NCBI GenBank assembly: GCA_903828975.1
Contig: CAIKOD010000016.1
Coordinates: forward strand, 1-52,725
Source: an uncultured Methanomicrobiales archaeon
Lineage (GTDB): Archaea > Halobacteriota > Methanomicrobia > Methanomicrobiales > Methanospirillaceae
Length of the DNA stretch: 52,725 nt
Reading direction: 5' to 3'
The notes beneath the pieces were generated by a model. It ran no database searches and was not told the origin of the DNA. It saw nothing but the letters and a program-made list of their open reading frames with translations. Shown here in pieces: positions 18,416-29,276 of this stretch (the first letter of the stretch is position 1; every line of letters begins with the position of its first letter). A program made the position numbers and the translations under genes.

Positions 18416-19288
18416 TCAGCGCACAATCTTCGTAATAGGGATCTCGAGGATATCTTCGGCACCTGATGCCTTGAGTTTCGGAATGAGGGTGTTTACGAGG
18501 TTCTTGTGGACGACCGTCTCGATGCTGAAGTAATCAATCCCGTGAAGCCGGGAAACGGTGGGTTTCTTCAGCGCAGGCAGGGCGGAGACTAATGATTCGA
18601 GCATCGCTGCAGGCACGTTCATCGTGAGGAGCACCTTGGTCCGGGCCTCGATCACGCCCATCAGGAGCGTTACGATCTCTTCCATCTCCCTCCGTTTGAC
18701 CGGGTCCTGGAACGATTCACTGTTCGCGATGATGACCGTGTACGACTCCATTATCTGGCCGATAATCTTGAGCCCGTTCTTCCGGAGCGTCGTCCCGGTT
18801 TCAGTAAGGTCGACCACCACGTCCATCAGGTCCGGGACCTTCGCCTCGCTTGCGCCGTACGATGGGAACATGCGGACCGGTATACCCAGGTGACTAAAAA
18901 ACTCTCTTGTCATCTCGGGGTACTCGGTCGTAACCCTGCTGTCAGGACGGATCTCGTTCACGGTTGAGATTGGCTCATCCCGGTGGACGGCAACTACGAT
19001 CTTAACGTTTCCCTGGCCGGTCTTGCTGTAATTGAGTTTTGCAATTTCCGAAACCTTTGCGCCTGATTCACAGACCCAGTCAAGGCCTGAAATCCCCATA
19101 TCGAAATATCCCATCTGGACGTAGGTCGGAATTTCCTGTGGCCTGAGGATCTTTACCTTTCCTATCCGTTCGTCATTGATCTGCGGGTTATAATCGCGGT
19201 CAGTCCTCCTGACCTCGAGATCAGCCTCCTTAAAGAGCTGGAGGGTCTGTTCCTCAAGGCTGCCTTTAGGGAGTGCGATAGTGATCAT
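18416..19288 (-). CDS. hisG: ATP phosphoribosyltransferase
   Basis: MITIALPKGSLEEQTLQLFKEADL...; long-form HisG; start chosen inside the longer ORF. Confidence 0.93.
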   Translation of the reverse strand: MITIALPKGSLEEQTLQLFKEADLEVRRTDRDYNPQINDERIGKVKILRPQEIPTYVQMGYFDMGISGLDWVCESGAKVSEIAKLNYSKTGQGNVKIVVAVHRDEPISTVNEIRPDSRVTTEYPEMTREFFSHLGIPVRMFPSYGASEAKVPDLMDVVVDLTETGTTLRKNGLKIIGQIMESYTVIIANSESFQDPVKRREMEEIVTLLMGVIEARTKVLLTMNVPAAMLESLVSALPALKKPTVSRLHGIDYFSIETVVHKNLVNTLIPKLKASGAEDILEIPITKIVR

Positions 19289-19329
19289 AGGAAATAGAAA
19301 TAGCAGGGAATAGATTAAACCCTGACGGT

Positions 19330-20601
19330 TCAGTTGAGCAGGTGAACAAGGAGGCCCGAGAGGAGTTTTGGTTCGAACCATGTCGATTTCGGGGGCATAA
19401 TACACCCGGCATCGGCAATGGCAAGCACCGTATCCACGTCCACCGGCTGCATGGAGAAGGCCGCCATAAACTCCCCCCGGTCAACAAGTTCTTCGAGGTC
19501 ACCAACCGGCCTCGCCCCGCCGAGGTACTGGAGCCGCATGTCCCCGCGGGGATCGGTGATACCGAGCAGTTTTTCAAGCACCAGTTTCTGGAGGACTGAT
19601 ACGTCCAGGGAATCGATTGGGCCTGCGCTCTCCTCGTATGGCAGTGAGCACTCGTACCAGATACCGTTCAGGTACATGTGGAAGACATGGTGCGGTGTAA
19701 AGTAGAGGTCCCGCGTCAGGACCTGGTACGCAGCGGGGTCGACACCGGATATCGAAGTTACCATGAATGTCTGGCTGATCTTCCCAAGCAGTGTTTCCGG
19801 AGGGACCTTCTTCTGCTGCGTGACGAGCCTGCTGTACCCGTGGATGGTAACCCTCCGGTGCGAGAACAGGACGCCCATGAAATGCCGTGCCTCTTCCGAT
19901 TTGTCACCGTTTGCCCTTCGTTTTTCCGCGACGTTTACCGCTGCCCTGGCACGGTGGTGGCCATCGGCGATATAGGTGTCGACTCCCTGGAACATTTCCC
20001 GGATGCGGTGATATACTGCATCATCGGAAATCTGGAATATTTCATGCACCGCACCCTTCTCGTCCCGTACTGTTGTAACCGGCTTCCGGCCGTTCGTGAC
20101 CTGTGACTCGATGAAGGTGTAGATGGTACCCGGGTCATTGTACAGGAGGACGACCGGACCGGTGTGGGCATTGACCGTGTCGATATGCCTTGTCCTGTCT
20201 TCCTCCTTGTCGTAGCGTGTCGCCTCGTGACGCCTGATATGGTTTGACAGGTAATCATCCACGTCGAGGCAGCAGGCGAGGCCAAGGTAACAGGAGCCCC
20301 CATCGGTCACCCGGTAGAGATAGAGGGCCGGACTCCCGTCCTGTATCATCTGGCCCTCCCTGACCATGCCCTGGAAATTCTCCCTTGCCAGGTTGTACAC
20401 CGGTGGGTCATAGGGAGAGCCATCCGGTAGCAGTGCATCAGAACGGCTGACACGGAGGAAGCTCCGGCAGTTTTTTCTGATACACTCACGCGCCTCTTCT
20501 GCACTTACGACATCATAGGGTACGGCAGCTATCCCCTGTGCATGTGCTGGTGCAGGACGCACCGCTGAAAAACGAAAGATCCCTACCATGGAAACCGGCA
20601 C
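19330..20601 (-). CDS. DUF1015 family protein
   Basis: VPYDVVSAEEARE, 'YIADGHHRARAAVNVAE', 'HFMGVLFSHRRVTIHGYSRLV'. Confidence 0.85.
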   Translation of the reverse strand: MPVSMVGIFRFSAVRPAPAHAQGIAAVPYDVVSAEEARECIRKNCRSFLRVSRSDALLPDGSPYDPPVYNLARENFQGMVREGQMIQDGSPALYLYRVTDGGSCYLGLACCLDVDDYLSNHIRRHEATRYDKEEDRTRHIDTVNAHTGPVVLLYNDPGTIYTFIESQVTNGRKPVTTVRDEKGAVHEIFQISDDAVYHRIREMFQGVDTYIADGHHRARAAVNVAEKRRANGDKSEEARHFMGVLFSHRRVTIHGYSRLVTQQKKVPPETLLGKISQTFMVTSISGVDPAAYQVLTRDLYFTPHHVFHMYLNGIWYECSLPYEESAGPIDSLDVSVLQKLVLEKLLGITDPRGDMRLQYLGGARPVGDLEELVDRGEFMAAFSMQPVDVDTVLAIADAGCIMPPKSTWFEPKLLSGLLVHLLN

Positions 20602-20659
20602 TCACTTTCTCATATAAATCAGCCCTGATTCTATATGATAGATATTATAGCAGTGACAA

Positions 20660-21142
20660 ATGGTGATCGAGAGAATGGAAGGCGACCAGGTTCAGATCAG
20701 GAGGGCTCGAATCACCGATGTCGATGCGATCGCCTCAATAGAGGCGGAATCGTTTCCTGACCCCTGGGGTGGGGATATTTTTTCAGAGTCGGTCGCCTGC
20801 TTTCCAAGCACTTTTTTTGTGGCCTCACAAGGTAACCGGCTCGCCGGTTTTGTCGTCGGTGGGCTGGAGGATACCGGTGACGAGGTATACGGCCACATCT
20901 GTAACATTGCGGTATCAAAGGTATTCCGGAATGCAGGCCTCGGAAGACGGCTCGTTCGGCGTATCGAGCACCAGTTTGCTCTCGAATCAGCGTCTGGTGT
21001 CCAGCTCGAAGTCCGTGTTTCTAACCAGAAAGCCCAGAAGTTCTACCAGAAACTCGGGTACCAGGACGTGTTCCGGATCGTTCACTATTATGCGAACGGC
21101 GAAGATGCACTCGTCATGATGAAATGGTTCAGGTTTTTATAA
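20660..21142 (+). CDS. rimI: Ribosomal protein S18-alanine N-acetyltransferase-like GNAT
   Basis: ICNIAVSKVFRNAGLGRRLVRRIE...LEVRVSNQKAQKFYQKLGYQ. Confidence 0.83.
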   Translation: MVIERMEGDQVQIRRARITDVDAIASIEAESFPDPWGGDIFSESVACFPSTFFVASQGNRLAGFVVGGLEDTGDEVYGHICNIAVSKVFRNAGLGRRLVRRIEHQFALESASGVQLEVRVSNQKAQKFYQKLGYQDVFRIVHYYANGEDALVMMKWFRFL

Positions 21143-21152
21143 AAAAACAGGG

Positions 21153-21779
21153 TTATTTTTTAAGGGCTTCGGACAACCGCCTGTTCACGGCATCCCAGTT
21201 TACGATACTCCAGAAGTTCTCCACATATTTCGCGCGGTCATTCTTATAATCGACATAATACGCATGCTCCCAGACATCGAGTACCATGATGATCCTGAAC
21301 GGGTAGGTGTTGACACCATGCTTTTCCACCTGCATGATCATGGGGCGCATCGTGGTCAGGCAAAGGGCAAGCGCTGCCCAGCCTGATCCCTCTGTGCTAT
21401 TCGCTGCCTGGGAAAACTCCTTCCTGAACCGCTCGAACGATCTGAATTCTGTCGTTATCATCTCCCCTGCTTTTCCGGAAGGGACCCCGCCCCCGCCCTT
21501 TCCTGCAGGAGCCATGTTCTCCCAGAACATCGTGTGCATCTGGTTCCCCCCGAGATGGAACGCGAGTTCCTTCAAGGTCGCTTTCATGTCGAGGTCAAGG
21601 TTAGCCTTTCGTGCGTTACCAAGCTTTTCAAGGACCGCATTCGCGCCATTGACGTAGGCCTGGTGGTGCTTGCCGTGGTGCAGCCTGAGCTGTTCTTCGG
21701 ATATTGCGGGTGCAAGGGCTGCATAGTCGTAGGGCAGAGCAGGAAGAGAATAATTGTCTGGTTCGGTCATGGGATACAT
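21153..21779 (-). CDS. Superoxide dismutase (Fe/Mn type)
   Basis: [37 protein letters not shown]...[26 protein letters not shown]. Confidence 0.95.
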   Translation of the reverse strand: MYPMTEPDNYSLPALPYDYAALAPAISEEQLRLHHGKHHQAYVNGANAVLEKLGNARKANLDLDMKATLKELAFHLGGNQMHTMFWENMAPAGKGGGGVPSGKAGEMITTEFRSFERFRKEFSQAANSTEGSGWAALALCLTTMRPMIMQVEKHGVNTYPFRIIMVLDVWEHAYYVDYKNDRAKYVENFWSIVNWDAVNRRLSEALKK

Positions 21780-21886
21780 TCCTCGTATAGTGAGGGTGTG
21801 GTCGTCCTGTCACATAATGATTGGGGAAATGATAGACTGGGAAAAAAGCTGTAAAAGAGTATGAATCCCTCCAAAAGGCCTGAGGT

Positions 21887-23095
21887 TCAACCACGCCCGA
21901 GCTGCTGGTGGGCACGTGCCAGGTGTTGCGCACCAAGTGCCCCGAGCAGCGATAACTCCCCTGCAAGGACTCCGGATGCCACGATCTCGGCAAATTTCCG
22001 TGCATGGGAGCCTGGCGGGTCCCCGCCACCTGAAACGCCAAGGAGCGAGAGGCATTCTGCCTGCGTGGCGATACCGGTACCTCCTCCGACAGTCCCGACG
22101 TTCAGCGAGGGAATAGTCACAGCAACGTAGATACCCCCCGGTGACTGGTCGACGGTCGTAATACAGCTGCTCCCCTCTACGACATGTGCAGGGTCCTGGC
22201 CGCACGCGATGAACATTGCCGCAATCACGTTTGCCGCGTGGGCGTTGAACCCGAGCGATCCGGCACGTGCTGAACCGACGAGGTTCTTGCGGAGGTTTAC
22301 CTCGGTAAGAGTTGACGCATCTGTTTTAAAGACCTCGTGGATAAGTCCGTCCGGGAGGAATACGCCGGCAACCACGCTTTTTCCCCGGCCCCGGACCATG
22401 TTAATTGCTGCAGGTTTTTTATCGGTGCACATATTCCCTGAAAGGGCAATGAGCCTTGCGCAGGTGGAATCCACGATGAGGTCTGCGACTTTTGCACTTG
22501 CGATAGTGACCATGTTCATCCCCATCGCATCCTTGGTATCAAACTCCAGCCGTACAAAAACACTGGTCCCGGTCACTGAGGTCGTGACATCGAGGAACTT
22601 CCCGTGCGAGGTCGTGCTCTCTGCCACCTCGCAGATCTCCCCGCGGTGGGACGCGACCCATTCTGCGATCTCCTTTGCATGGGCAACACTTCGAGCCGCG
22701 AAGACGGGTGCGCGTGTCATCCCGTCCCTCACAATCCTGACCTCAGCCCCCCCTGCCTTTGTGATCGCCCCGCAGCCCCGGTTGACCGAGGCGACGAGCG
22801 CCCCCTCCGTCGTTGCGAGCGGGAGAAAAAACTCCCCGTCTGCATATTCACCGTTCACGACGAGCGGGCCGGCAACACCCACCGGTACCTGTACTGCGCC
22901 AATCATGTTTTCACAGTTTTTCCTGACCACATTATCGATCCCGATGGTATAGGAACCAAGGTTCCTGAGGTCAGAACCCGTTACCTGCTCGATATATGTC
23001 CTCCGGATGCGTACAGCTTCGGGCGGAGGGAGTTCCTTCTCGAGGGCATATAATTTAAGAGACCCGGACTTAAGTCTCTCAAGATAGTCCTGCAT
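21887..23095 (-). CDS. hmgA: Hydroxymethylglutaryl-CoA reductase
   Basis: ENMIGAVQVPVGVAGPL, MGMNMVTIAS, GNMCTDKKPAAINM, GTVGGGTGIATQ motifs; start likely MQDYLERL at about 23095, not the 23167 ORF start. Confidence 0.93.
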   Translation of the reverse strand: MQDYLERLKSGSLKLYALEKELPPPEAVRIRRTYIEQVTGSDLRNLGSYTIGIDNVVRKNCENMIGAVQVPVGVAGPLVVNGEYADGEFFLPLATTEGALVASVNRGCGAITKAGGAEVRIVRDGMTRAPVFAARSVAHAKEIAEWVASHRGEICEVAESTTSHGKFLDVTTSVTGTSVFVRLEFDTKDAMGMNMVTIASAKVADLIVDSTCARLIALSGNMCTDKKPAAINMVRGRGKSVVAGVFLPDGLIHEVFKTDASTLTEVNLRKNLVGSARAGSLGFNAHAANVIAAMFIACGQDPAHVVEGSSCITTVDQSPGGIYVAVTIPSLNVGTVGGGTGIATQAECLSLLGVSGGGDPPGSHARKFAEIVASGVLAGELSLLGALGAQHLARAHQQLGRG

Positions 23096-23145
23096 GAAAT
23101 AATGTTTCGTTCCCGGGGTAAATGATTTAGTGGTGGTGAGTACCG

Positions 23146-24057
23146 GTGAAAGTTGAACAATGGGCATTATTGGTACCGAAAAAAAAGGGTGAAGAGGCCC
23201 GGCAGCAGCTCATTTCAAAGGGGCTGCTGGACACCAGTCTTAAGCCATTTGTTGAAGGGGACGACATTTTTTTCCCCCTGACCGGGAGCGGCGAAGGGGG
23301 GTTGCGGGCATCATTCGAGGGCCACGAAAAAGACTTGTCCCCGACAGCACGCCATGAACTGGTTGGCGGTATCGCGGTAATGCAGGAGAATGACCGTGTA
23401 GCGGCAGAGGCCCTCCTTGCATCACGGCCTGGCATCCATACTGTGCTCGCCACTACCAGCGATGTCCAGGGTGAGTACCGCACACGGGAGTTTGAGGTAC
23501 TGGCCGGAGTTCCCACCACCCGGACACTGGTCCTGGAGTACGGGCACCGTTTTACCGTCGACCTTTCAGAGGCCTACTTCTCACCAAGGCTCGCCACGGA
23601 GCGCCAGCGGGTGCTCCACCAGATGGGGGAACAGGAGACAGTACTCGATATGTTTGCAGGAGTGGGGCCGTTTGCCATTACGATGAGTAAATTCGCCCGG
23701 CTCGTCGTATCCTCTGACATCAATCCTGCGGCAGTTATCCTGATGAAAGAAAACTGTCTTGATAACCGCTGTTCCAATGTAATGCCCGTACTTGCGGACT
23801 CTGCCAGGCTTTCAAAGATCCTGCCCTGGAAATTCGACCGCGTGGTGATGAACCTGCCCCACCATGCCCCGCAGTTCCTTGAGGAAGCCTTCCGGCTGTG
23901 CCGACCGGGAGGAACAATTCATTGTTACGCGCTCGTGTCATCAGCTGGAGAATACCTTGATAAAATCTGCACATTTCAGCCTTCTGCAGTCCGGGAACAC
24001 ACGGTAAGGTCGTATTCACCGGGAAAATGGCATACCGTGTATGATATCACGGCTTGA
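23146..24057 (+). CDS. Class I SAM-dependent tRNA (guanine37-N1)-methyltransferase-like (Trm5 family)
   Basis: TVLDMFAGVGPFAITMSKFARLVVSSDINPAAVILMKENCLDN...VVMNLPHHAPQFLEEAF. Confidence 0.87.
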   Translation: MKVEQWALLVPKKKGEEARQQLISKGLLDTSLKPFVEGDDIFFPLTGSGEGGLRASFEGHEKDLSPTARHELVGGIAVMQENDRVAAEALLASRPGIHTVLATTSDVQGEYRTREFEVLAGVPTTRTLVLEYGHRFTVDLSEAYFSPRLATERQRVLHQMGEQETVLDMFAGVGPFAITMSKFARLVVSSDINPAAVILMKENCLDNRCSNVMPVLADSARLSKILPWKFDRVVMNLPHHAPQFLEEAFRLCRPGGTIHCYALVSSAGEYLDKICTFQPSAVREHTVRSYSPGKWHTVYDITA

Positions 24058-24080
24058 AAACAACTAAAAAATGGGGTCCC

Positions 24081-24482
24081 TTATTCATCAGGCACATATT
24101 TTGTGCCGTAATAAATAACACCGCTCGCACCGTCCGCCGCTATCCGGCGGAACGTCCCCTTCACGCGCATCCCGATCTTCACATCTTCAGGTGTGCATAC
24201 GATCTGGGCAGTTATCCGCGGACCTTCATCGAGCTGGACGATTGCGAGGGCGTAGGGTGTGAGGTCTTCAAACTGGTCACTGGCCGTCCTGATGATGGTG
24301 TGGGTGACGACCGTCCCCGTACCCTTGAATTTGTACTCCACGACATTACCGCTGCGGCGGCAGTCGGGACAGAATGAACGTGGCGGGAAGAAATGCCTCC
24401 CGCATGTCTTACAGACTGTCCCGATCAGGTTATACCGCTGCGGGATCTTTCTCCAGAACCGTGCTACAGACATGGCATTCAC
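24081..24482 (-). CDS. DUF35/OB-fold zinc-ribbon protein
   Basis: [27 protein letters not shown] followed by an OB-fold-like segment; adjacent to thiolase and HMG-CoA synthase. Confidence 0.9.
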   Translation of the reverse strand: MNAMSVARFWRKIPQRYNLIGTVCKTCGRHFFPPRSFCPDCRRSGNVVEYKFKGTGTVVTHTIIRTASDQFEDLTPYALAIVQLDEGPRITAQIVCTPEDVKIGMRVKGTFRRIAADGASGVIYYGTKYVPDE

Positions 24483-25642
24483 ACCCCGAAAATGTGCACG
24501 GCAACCGTTGCACCGGTACCACCCACGTTGTGGGTCATTCCAATCTTTGCACCATCGATCTGCCGGCCTTTTGCATCGCCGCGGAGCTGGGTCACAATCT
24601 CGTAGACCTGCTTGATGCCCGTAGCCCCGACCGGGTGTCCGCAGGCCTTGAGGCCCCCGCTGGTATTGACCGGCAGGTCCCCGTTCAATGCAGTCACGCC
24701 CTCCATGGTCAGCATTCCCGCTTCTCCTTTTTTGCAGAACCCGAGGTCCTCGATTGCACAGATCTCGGCGATGGTAAAGCAGTCGTGCACTTCAACAAGG
24801 TCAATCTCTTTCGGTGTAATCCTGGCGGTTTTAAATGCCCGTTGTCCGGCGGTCACCGAGGCATCGAGTGTCGAAATATCTCTCCTGTCGTGCAGGGTGA
24901 TGGTATCGCTCGCCTGCTCACTTGCAAGTACCCGTACCGGGGTATCTGTAAATTCCCGGGCACGGTCGAATGGGGCTACAATTACTGCAGCAGCCCCGTC
25001 TGTGATTGGTGAACAGTCAAAGAGCCGCAGGGGGTCTGCGACCAGTGACGATTTGAGCACCGTGTCGATCGTGATCTCCTGCTGGAACTGTGCAATCGGG
25101 TTTCTTGCACCATTATAATGGTTTTTCACCGCTACCTGGGCCAGCTGCTCGCGGGTAAGCGGGTAGCGACTCATGTAGTCAGTCGCGATCATCGCGTAGA
25201 GTCCGGGGAAGGTAGCCCCGACAAACCCCTCCCATTCACGGTCTGCTGCACCGGCAAGCGCATCCACGCTCGCGCCTGTCCCGACGTCGGTCATCTTCTC
25301 GACTCCCGCCGCCACCACGATGTCTTCCATACCACTGGCGACCGCGATTACAGCCTGCCGGAACGAAAGCCCGCCTGAAGCACAGGCAGCTTCCACCCGT
25401 GTCGATGGGATATGTCGTGTGGAAAGGCCGGAGTAGTCCGCAATCAGTGCGCCGATATGCTCCTGCTCGATAAATCTCCCCGCACTCATGTTCCCGACAT
25501 ACATCGCGTCGATATCCTCACCAGACAGGTTTGCATCGTCAAGCGCTAGGGTACCTGCCTCGACAAAGAGGTCGCGGAATGAACTTCCCCATTTTTCTCC
25601 AAAGGGTGTACACCCGATCCCGATAACTGCTACGTCTCTCAT
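24479..25642 (-). CDS. Thiolase-family acetyl-CoA acetyltransferase
   Basis: [19 protein letters not shown]...[17 protein letters not shown]...[18 protein letters not shown]. Confidence 0.92.
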   Translation of the reverse strand: MRDVAVIGIGCTPFGEKWGSSFRDLFVEAGTLALDDANLSGEDIDAMYVGNMSAGRFIEQEHIGALIADYSGLSTRHIPSTRVEAACASGGLSFRQAVIAVASGMEDIVVAAGVEKMTDVGTGASVDALAGAADREWEGFVGATFPGLYAMIATDYMSRYPLTREQLAQVAVKNHYNGARNPIAQFQQEITIDTVLKSSLVADPLRLFDCSPITDGAAAVIVAPFDRAREFTDTPVRVLASEQASDTITLHDRRDISTLDASVTAGQRAFKTARITPKEIDLVEVHDCFTIAEICAIEDLGFCKKGEAGMLTMEGVTALNGDLPVNTSGGLKACGHPVGATGIKQVYEIVTQLRGDAKGRQIDGAKIGMTHNVGGTGATVAVHIFGV

Positions 25643-26691
25643 TCCTGCATCACGATTTTCCCTTTGTGTTTTGCATACTGGGCGTACTGGATATACACCG
25701 GGTTTTTCAGGAGGTGTTCCACCGACGGGGCGGAAGCCCGGTTAAAGTCCGGTGATTCGATCAGATCAGTCACGGAGATATCGAATGCATCGCTTCCTGC
25801 CCCGGAACCGAAAGAACAGACGAATATCCTGTCCCCCGCTTTTGCGATATCAAGGGTTGCTGCGAGTCCGATCATACTCGAACCGCTGTAAGTATTCCCG
25901 AGCCTTGGGACGACAAGTCCCGGCTTGATCTGGTCAATGGAGAACCCCAGTGTTTTTGCAACTTTCTGGGGGAATTTCGCATTCGGCTGGTGGAACACCG
26001 CATAATCATAATCTTTTGCGGATTTACCGAGCTCTTCAAGCATGAGACGGCTGGCGCCCTCGACATGTTTGAAATACCCCGGGTCACCAGTGAAACGTCC
26101 CCCGTGCCGTGGGTAGTCCTGCCCTTCCCGCCGCCAGAAATCCGGGGTGTCGGTGGTAAACGAGCACGTGTGATTGATCCGTGCGATCGGGTCCTGCCTG
26201 CCAATAAGAAATGCTGCACCGCCGGCTGCCGCCGTATACTCAAGTGCATCGCTGGGAGCCCCCTGGGCAACATCGGAGCCGATTGCAAAGCCGTATTCGA
26301 TCATGTTACTTTTTGCAAGGCCCATGCATGTCTGGATGCCGGCAGTCCCTGCCTTGCATGCGAACTCAAAGTCGGCTGCCATCATCCTCGGGGTTGCCCC
26401 GATCGCTTCACCGACCGTGCAGGCCGTTGGTTTCACTGCGTAGGGATGTGATTCGCTCCCGACATAGACTGCACCAATCTTCTCCGGGTCAATATTCCGC
26501 CGTAACAGTGCATTCCTTGCTGCTTCCACCGCGATAGTTGCCGTGTCCTCGTCGAGGTCAGGTACCGATTTCTCAAAAACTCCGAGGCCGCCGGTAATAT
26601 CACTGGCATTTGCGCCCCATACTTTTGCTATCTCTTCTACCTTAATGCGGTATCGCGGTATGTATACACCGTAGGTGATAATTCCTACCAT
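25639..26691 (-). CDS. Hydroxymethylglutaryl-CoA synthase
   Basis: [26 protein letters not shown]...[16 protein letters not shown]...[18 protein letters not shown]. Confidence 0.93.
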   Translation of the reverse strand: MVGIITYGVYIPRYRIKVEEIAKVWGANASDITGGLGVFEKSVPDLDEDTATIAVEAARNALLRRNIDPEKIGAVYVGSESHPYAVKPTACTVGEAIGATPRMMAADFEFACKAGTAGIQTCMGLAKSNMIEYGFAIGSDVAQGAPSDALEYTAAAGGAAFLIGRQDPIARINHTCSFTTDTPDFWRREGQDYPRHGGRFTGDPGYFKHVEGASRLMLEELGKSAKDYDYAVFHQPNAKFPQKVAKTLGFSIDQIKPGLVVPRLGNTYSGSSMIGLAATLDIAKAGDRIFVCSFGSGAGSDAFDISVTDLIESPDFNRASAPSVEHLLKNPVYIQYAQYAKHKGKIVMQE

Positions 26692-27416
26692 TTTTCTTCC
26701 CTCAAAGCGCTTACGATTTTGTCAATGCTCATCTCTGTACAGAGAACCGTGATCCGGTCCTTTTCTGCCATCTTCGACACGAGCGGGTGGACTTTCGACG
26801 CCTCGATACCCTGCAGCACCACGCACCTTGGTTTGAACGGTGTGACCCTGATGGCGACCATGGGCGATTTCCCGGTGGACACGTTGGTAAATATCAGGGC
26901 ACGTTCGGTGCTCCAGCCATAGATGCGGTTGAACTCGTTGGACGAGAGGTTCAGGATTGCATTTAAGCTGTTAACGACCGTGTAGCCGAAGATCGTCTGG
27001 TCCATCGATCCGCAAATTGGTGTGCAGGCAATTGCGGTGGAAAGCAACCCGAGCGGGACGGGGTTGGCATAGTCGTGCATGTCATAAATGACATCCTCGT
27101 CAAAGTCGCTGTACAGCATCTTTGCAAATTTCTGAATGTTTTTGCCGCCGTTCGCCTCGTCAATCGAGAGGATTGTGTCGACAATTTTTCCGACAACGGC
27201 AGTCCCCGGGCTCTTTCTCCTCCCACTCTCGTAGTCACTGATGACCGAAGGTGAGACCTCAAGATGGTCGGAGAGGACCCCCTGGGGAATGTCAAAACAC
27301 ATTCTCCATTTTTTCAGGGCCTTCCCCGGAGAGTCCGATAGGGTAATCTCACCAGCCATTTTTTCGGCCAGCTGATTCCGCAGTCCGGATTTCATGGTCA
27401 AGTACGTAAAACTCAA
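26685..27416 (-). CDS. XRE-type HTH transcriptional regulator with C-terminal sensory domain
   Basis: [39 protein letters not shown]; overlaps the HMG-CoA synthase start. Confidence 0.85.
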   Translation of the reverse strand: MSFTYLTMKSGLRNQLAEKMAGEITLSDSPGKALKKWRMCFDIPQGVLSDHLEVSPSVISDYESGRRKSPGTAVVGKIVDTILSIDEANGGKNIQKFAKMLYSDFDEDVIYDMHDYANPVPLGLLSTAIACTPICGSMDQTIFGYTVVNSLNAILNLSSNEFNRIYGWSTERALIFTNVSTGKSPMVAIRVTPFKPRCVVLQGIEASKVHPLVSKMAEKDRITVLCTEMSIDKIVSALREEKW

Positions 27417-27683
27417 AAGATATTATAATTAACGAATGTGACTTCGACATTTCACGAATAATGGGTGTGAAATACACAGGGGCGCCACGGGGAGAGAAAT
27501 ACCGGGATTTCCCGGGTGATGTGATCCGCCATGGTAGCAGTGTGTTTTTAGTTAATCCCACTTAAAAATGCCTGGAATCAGGGAAAAAATGGTAATGCTC
27601 CTGGTATAAATGCTTCAGCAAATGTAATCCGGTACTATTTTTTTTCGCTCCATGCCAACTCATAAATAATAAGCATCTCAATT

Positions 27684-28355
27684 TTGATAAGCATGATACC
27701 ACCTGAAGACCTCCAGTGTCTCAAGGTAATAGCACTGCGGGGTGGTTGTAAGGGACCGGTCTTTGTTTCATCACAGACTATTGGTGAGATGCTTGCGATA
27801 AGCCAGCAGACCGCATCCCGGCGATTGAAAGGACTGGAAGCTGGGGGCTTTCTGACGAGGACGATAGTACCTGACGGGCAGCATGTTACCCTGACCGGGT
27901 CCGGAGAAGCAGAGCTCCGTAAGGAATACCAGGAATACAACCGGATTTTTTCCGAGCACAATAAGGGGTATCTCCTGAACGGGACCGTGGTGAGCGGGAT
28001 CGGGGAAGGGAAATATTACATGAGCCTCGTCCCTTACAGGGAGCAGTTCAATGCCCACCTTGGGTTTGAACCATACCCGGGCACGCTCAATATCCGCCTC
28101 TCTTCTGCAAGCATCCCGGTTCGCAAGAAGATCGATGCGCTTGAATGGATCCGGATCAAGGGGTTTTCAACTGACGGCAGGACATTTGGCGATGCAAAAT
28201 GCCTTCCATGCCGTATAGGGGCAATAGCCTGTGGCATTGTAATGCCGGGAAGAACCCACTACCCTGAGGATATCATTGAAGTGATCGCACCTGTGGCCCT
28301 CCGCAGGAAACTGGGCGTTGAAGATACGGACACGGTAACAGTTGAGGTGGAGTAG
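27684..28355 (+). CDS. ribK: CTP-dependent riboflavin kinase with N-terminal HTH
   Basis: SQQTASRRLKGLE; 'GIGEGKYYMSLVPYREQFNAHLGFEPYPGTLNI'. Confidence 0.92.
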   Translation: MISMIPPEDLQCLKVIALRGGCKGPVFVSSQTIGEMLAISQQTASRRLKGLEAGGFLTRTIVPDGQHVTLTGSGEAELRKEYQEYNRIFSEHNKGYLLNGTVVSGIGEGKYYMSLVPYREQFNAHLGFEPYPGTLNIRLSSASIPVRKKIDALEWIRIKGFSTDGRTFGDAKCLPCRIGAIACGIVMPGRTHYPEDIIEVIAPVALRRKLGVEDTDTVTVEVE

Positions 28356-29032
28356 TGATCGATGAGGCGCTGGCAGCATTACGTGATGGTAAGTTCATCC
28401 TGCTCTACGATTTTGATGACCGGGAAGGCGAAACGGATTTTGCGATACGTTCCGATGTGGTCACCCCGCGCCATATTTTCCAGATGAGAAAGGACGGCGG
28501 CGGACTGATCTGCACGGCAGTCCACCCGGAAGCTGCCCGGCGTCTCGGGCTGCCGTTTGCAAGCGACGCGCTCAGGGCAATTGCCGTGGCGGAACGGGAG
28601 GGGGATATCCCGTACGACCGGAAGAACCACTCTTCCTTCTCGCTCTGGGTGAACCACCGCAACACGTTCACGGGCATCACCGACCGTGACCGTGCACTGA
28701 CGGTTAACGCGATTGCAGAACAGGTAAAACAGGCCCTGAATGGCGGGAGCGTGAACTTTCACGAGGTCTTCCGCACCCCCGGGCACATGGCGCTTCTGAG
28801 AGCGGCAGACGGGCTCCTCGACAGGCGGAAAGGGCAGACCGAGCTCTCGATAGCCATGGCAGAGATGGCAGGTGTCACCCCGGCAATCACCATCTGCGAG
28901 ATGCTGGATGACGAGTCCGGCTATGCACTAACAAAAGCAGATGCAAGGCTTTACGCACAAAAACACGGGCTTGAATTTGTTGAAGGTCCTGAAGTAATGG
29001 AGCGGTGGGAAGTACAAAAAAGCCATCCATAA
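28355..29032 (+). CDS. ribB: 3,4-dihydroxy-2-butanone 4-phosphate synthase
   Basis: FDDREGETDFAI...FRTPGHMALLRA...TELSIAMAEMAGVTPA; overlaps ribK. Confidence 0.93.
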   Translation: MIDEALAALRDGKFILLYDFDDREGETDFAIRSDVVTPRHIFQMRKDGGGLICTAVHPEAARRLGLPFASDALRAIAVAEREGDIPYDRKNHSSFSLWVNHRNTFTGITDRDRALTVNAIAEQVKQALNGGSVNFHEVFRTPGHMALLRAADGLLDRRKGQTELSIAMAEMAGVTPAITICEMLDDESGYALTKADARLYAQKHGLEFVEGPEVMERWEVQKSHP

Positions 29033-29276
29033 ACCTTTCACGTTTCCGCTATTCTTGGCTGACAAAATTCAGACTACGATTTTGTTAATCCGTTCATGTA
29101 AAGAAACCCAAAAAAGGGGTTTTCAGAACGTATATACTGGCCTCTTATAAGAACCCGCAGCCGTGGGGCCACTTGTATCGTCATTTTACCATTGATTACA
29201 CCCAATGAACTTGCGATCCGGTCTATTCATGGAGGATTCACAAAGATCAAATGCACCAAAGCCCTAATGATATCTA

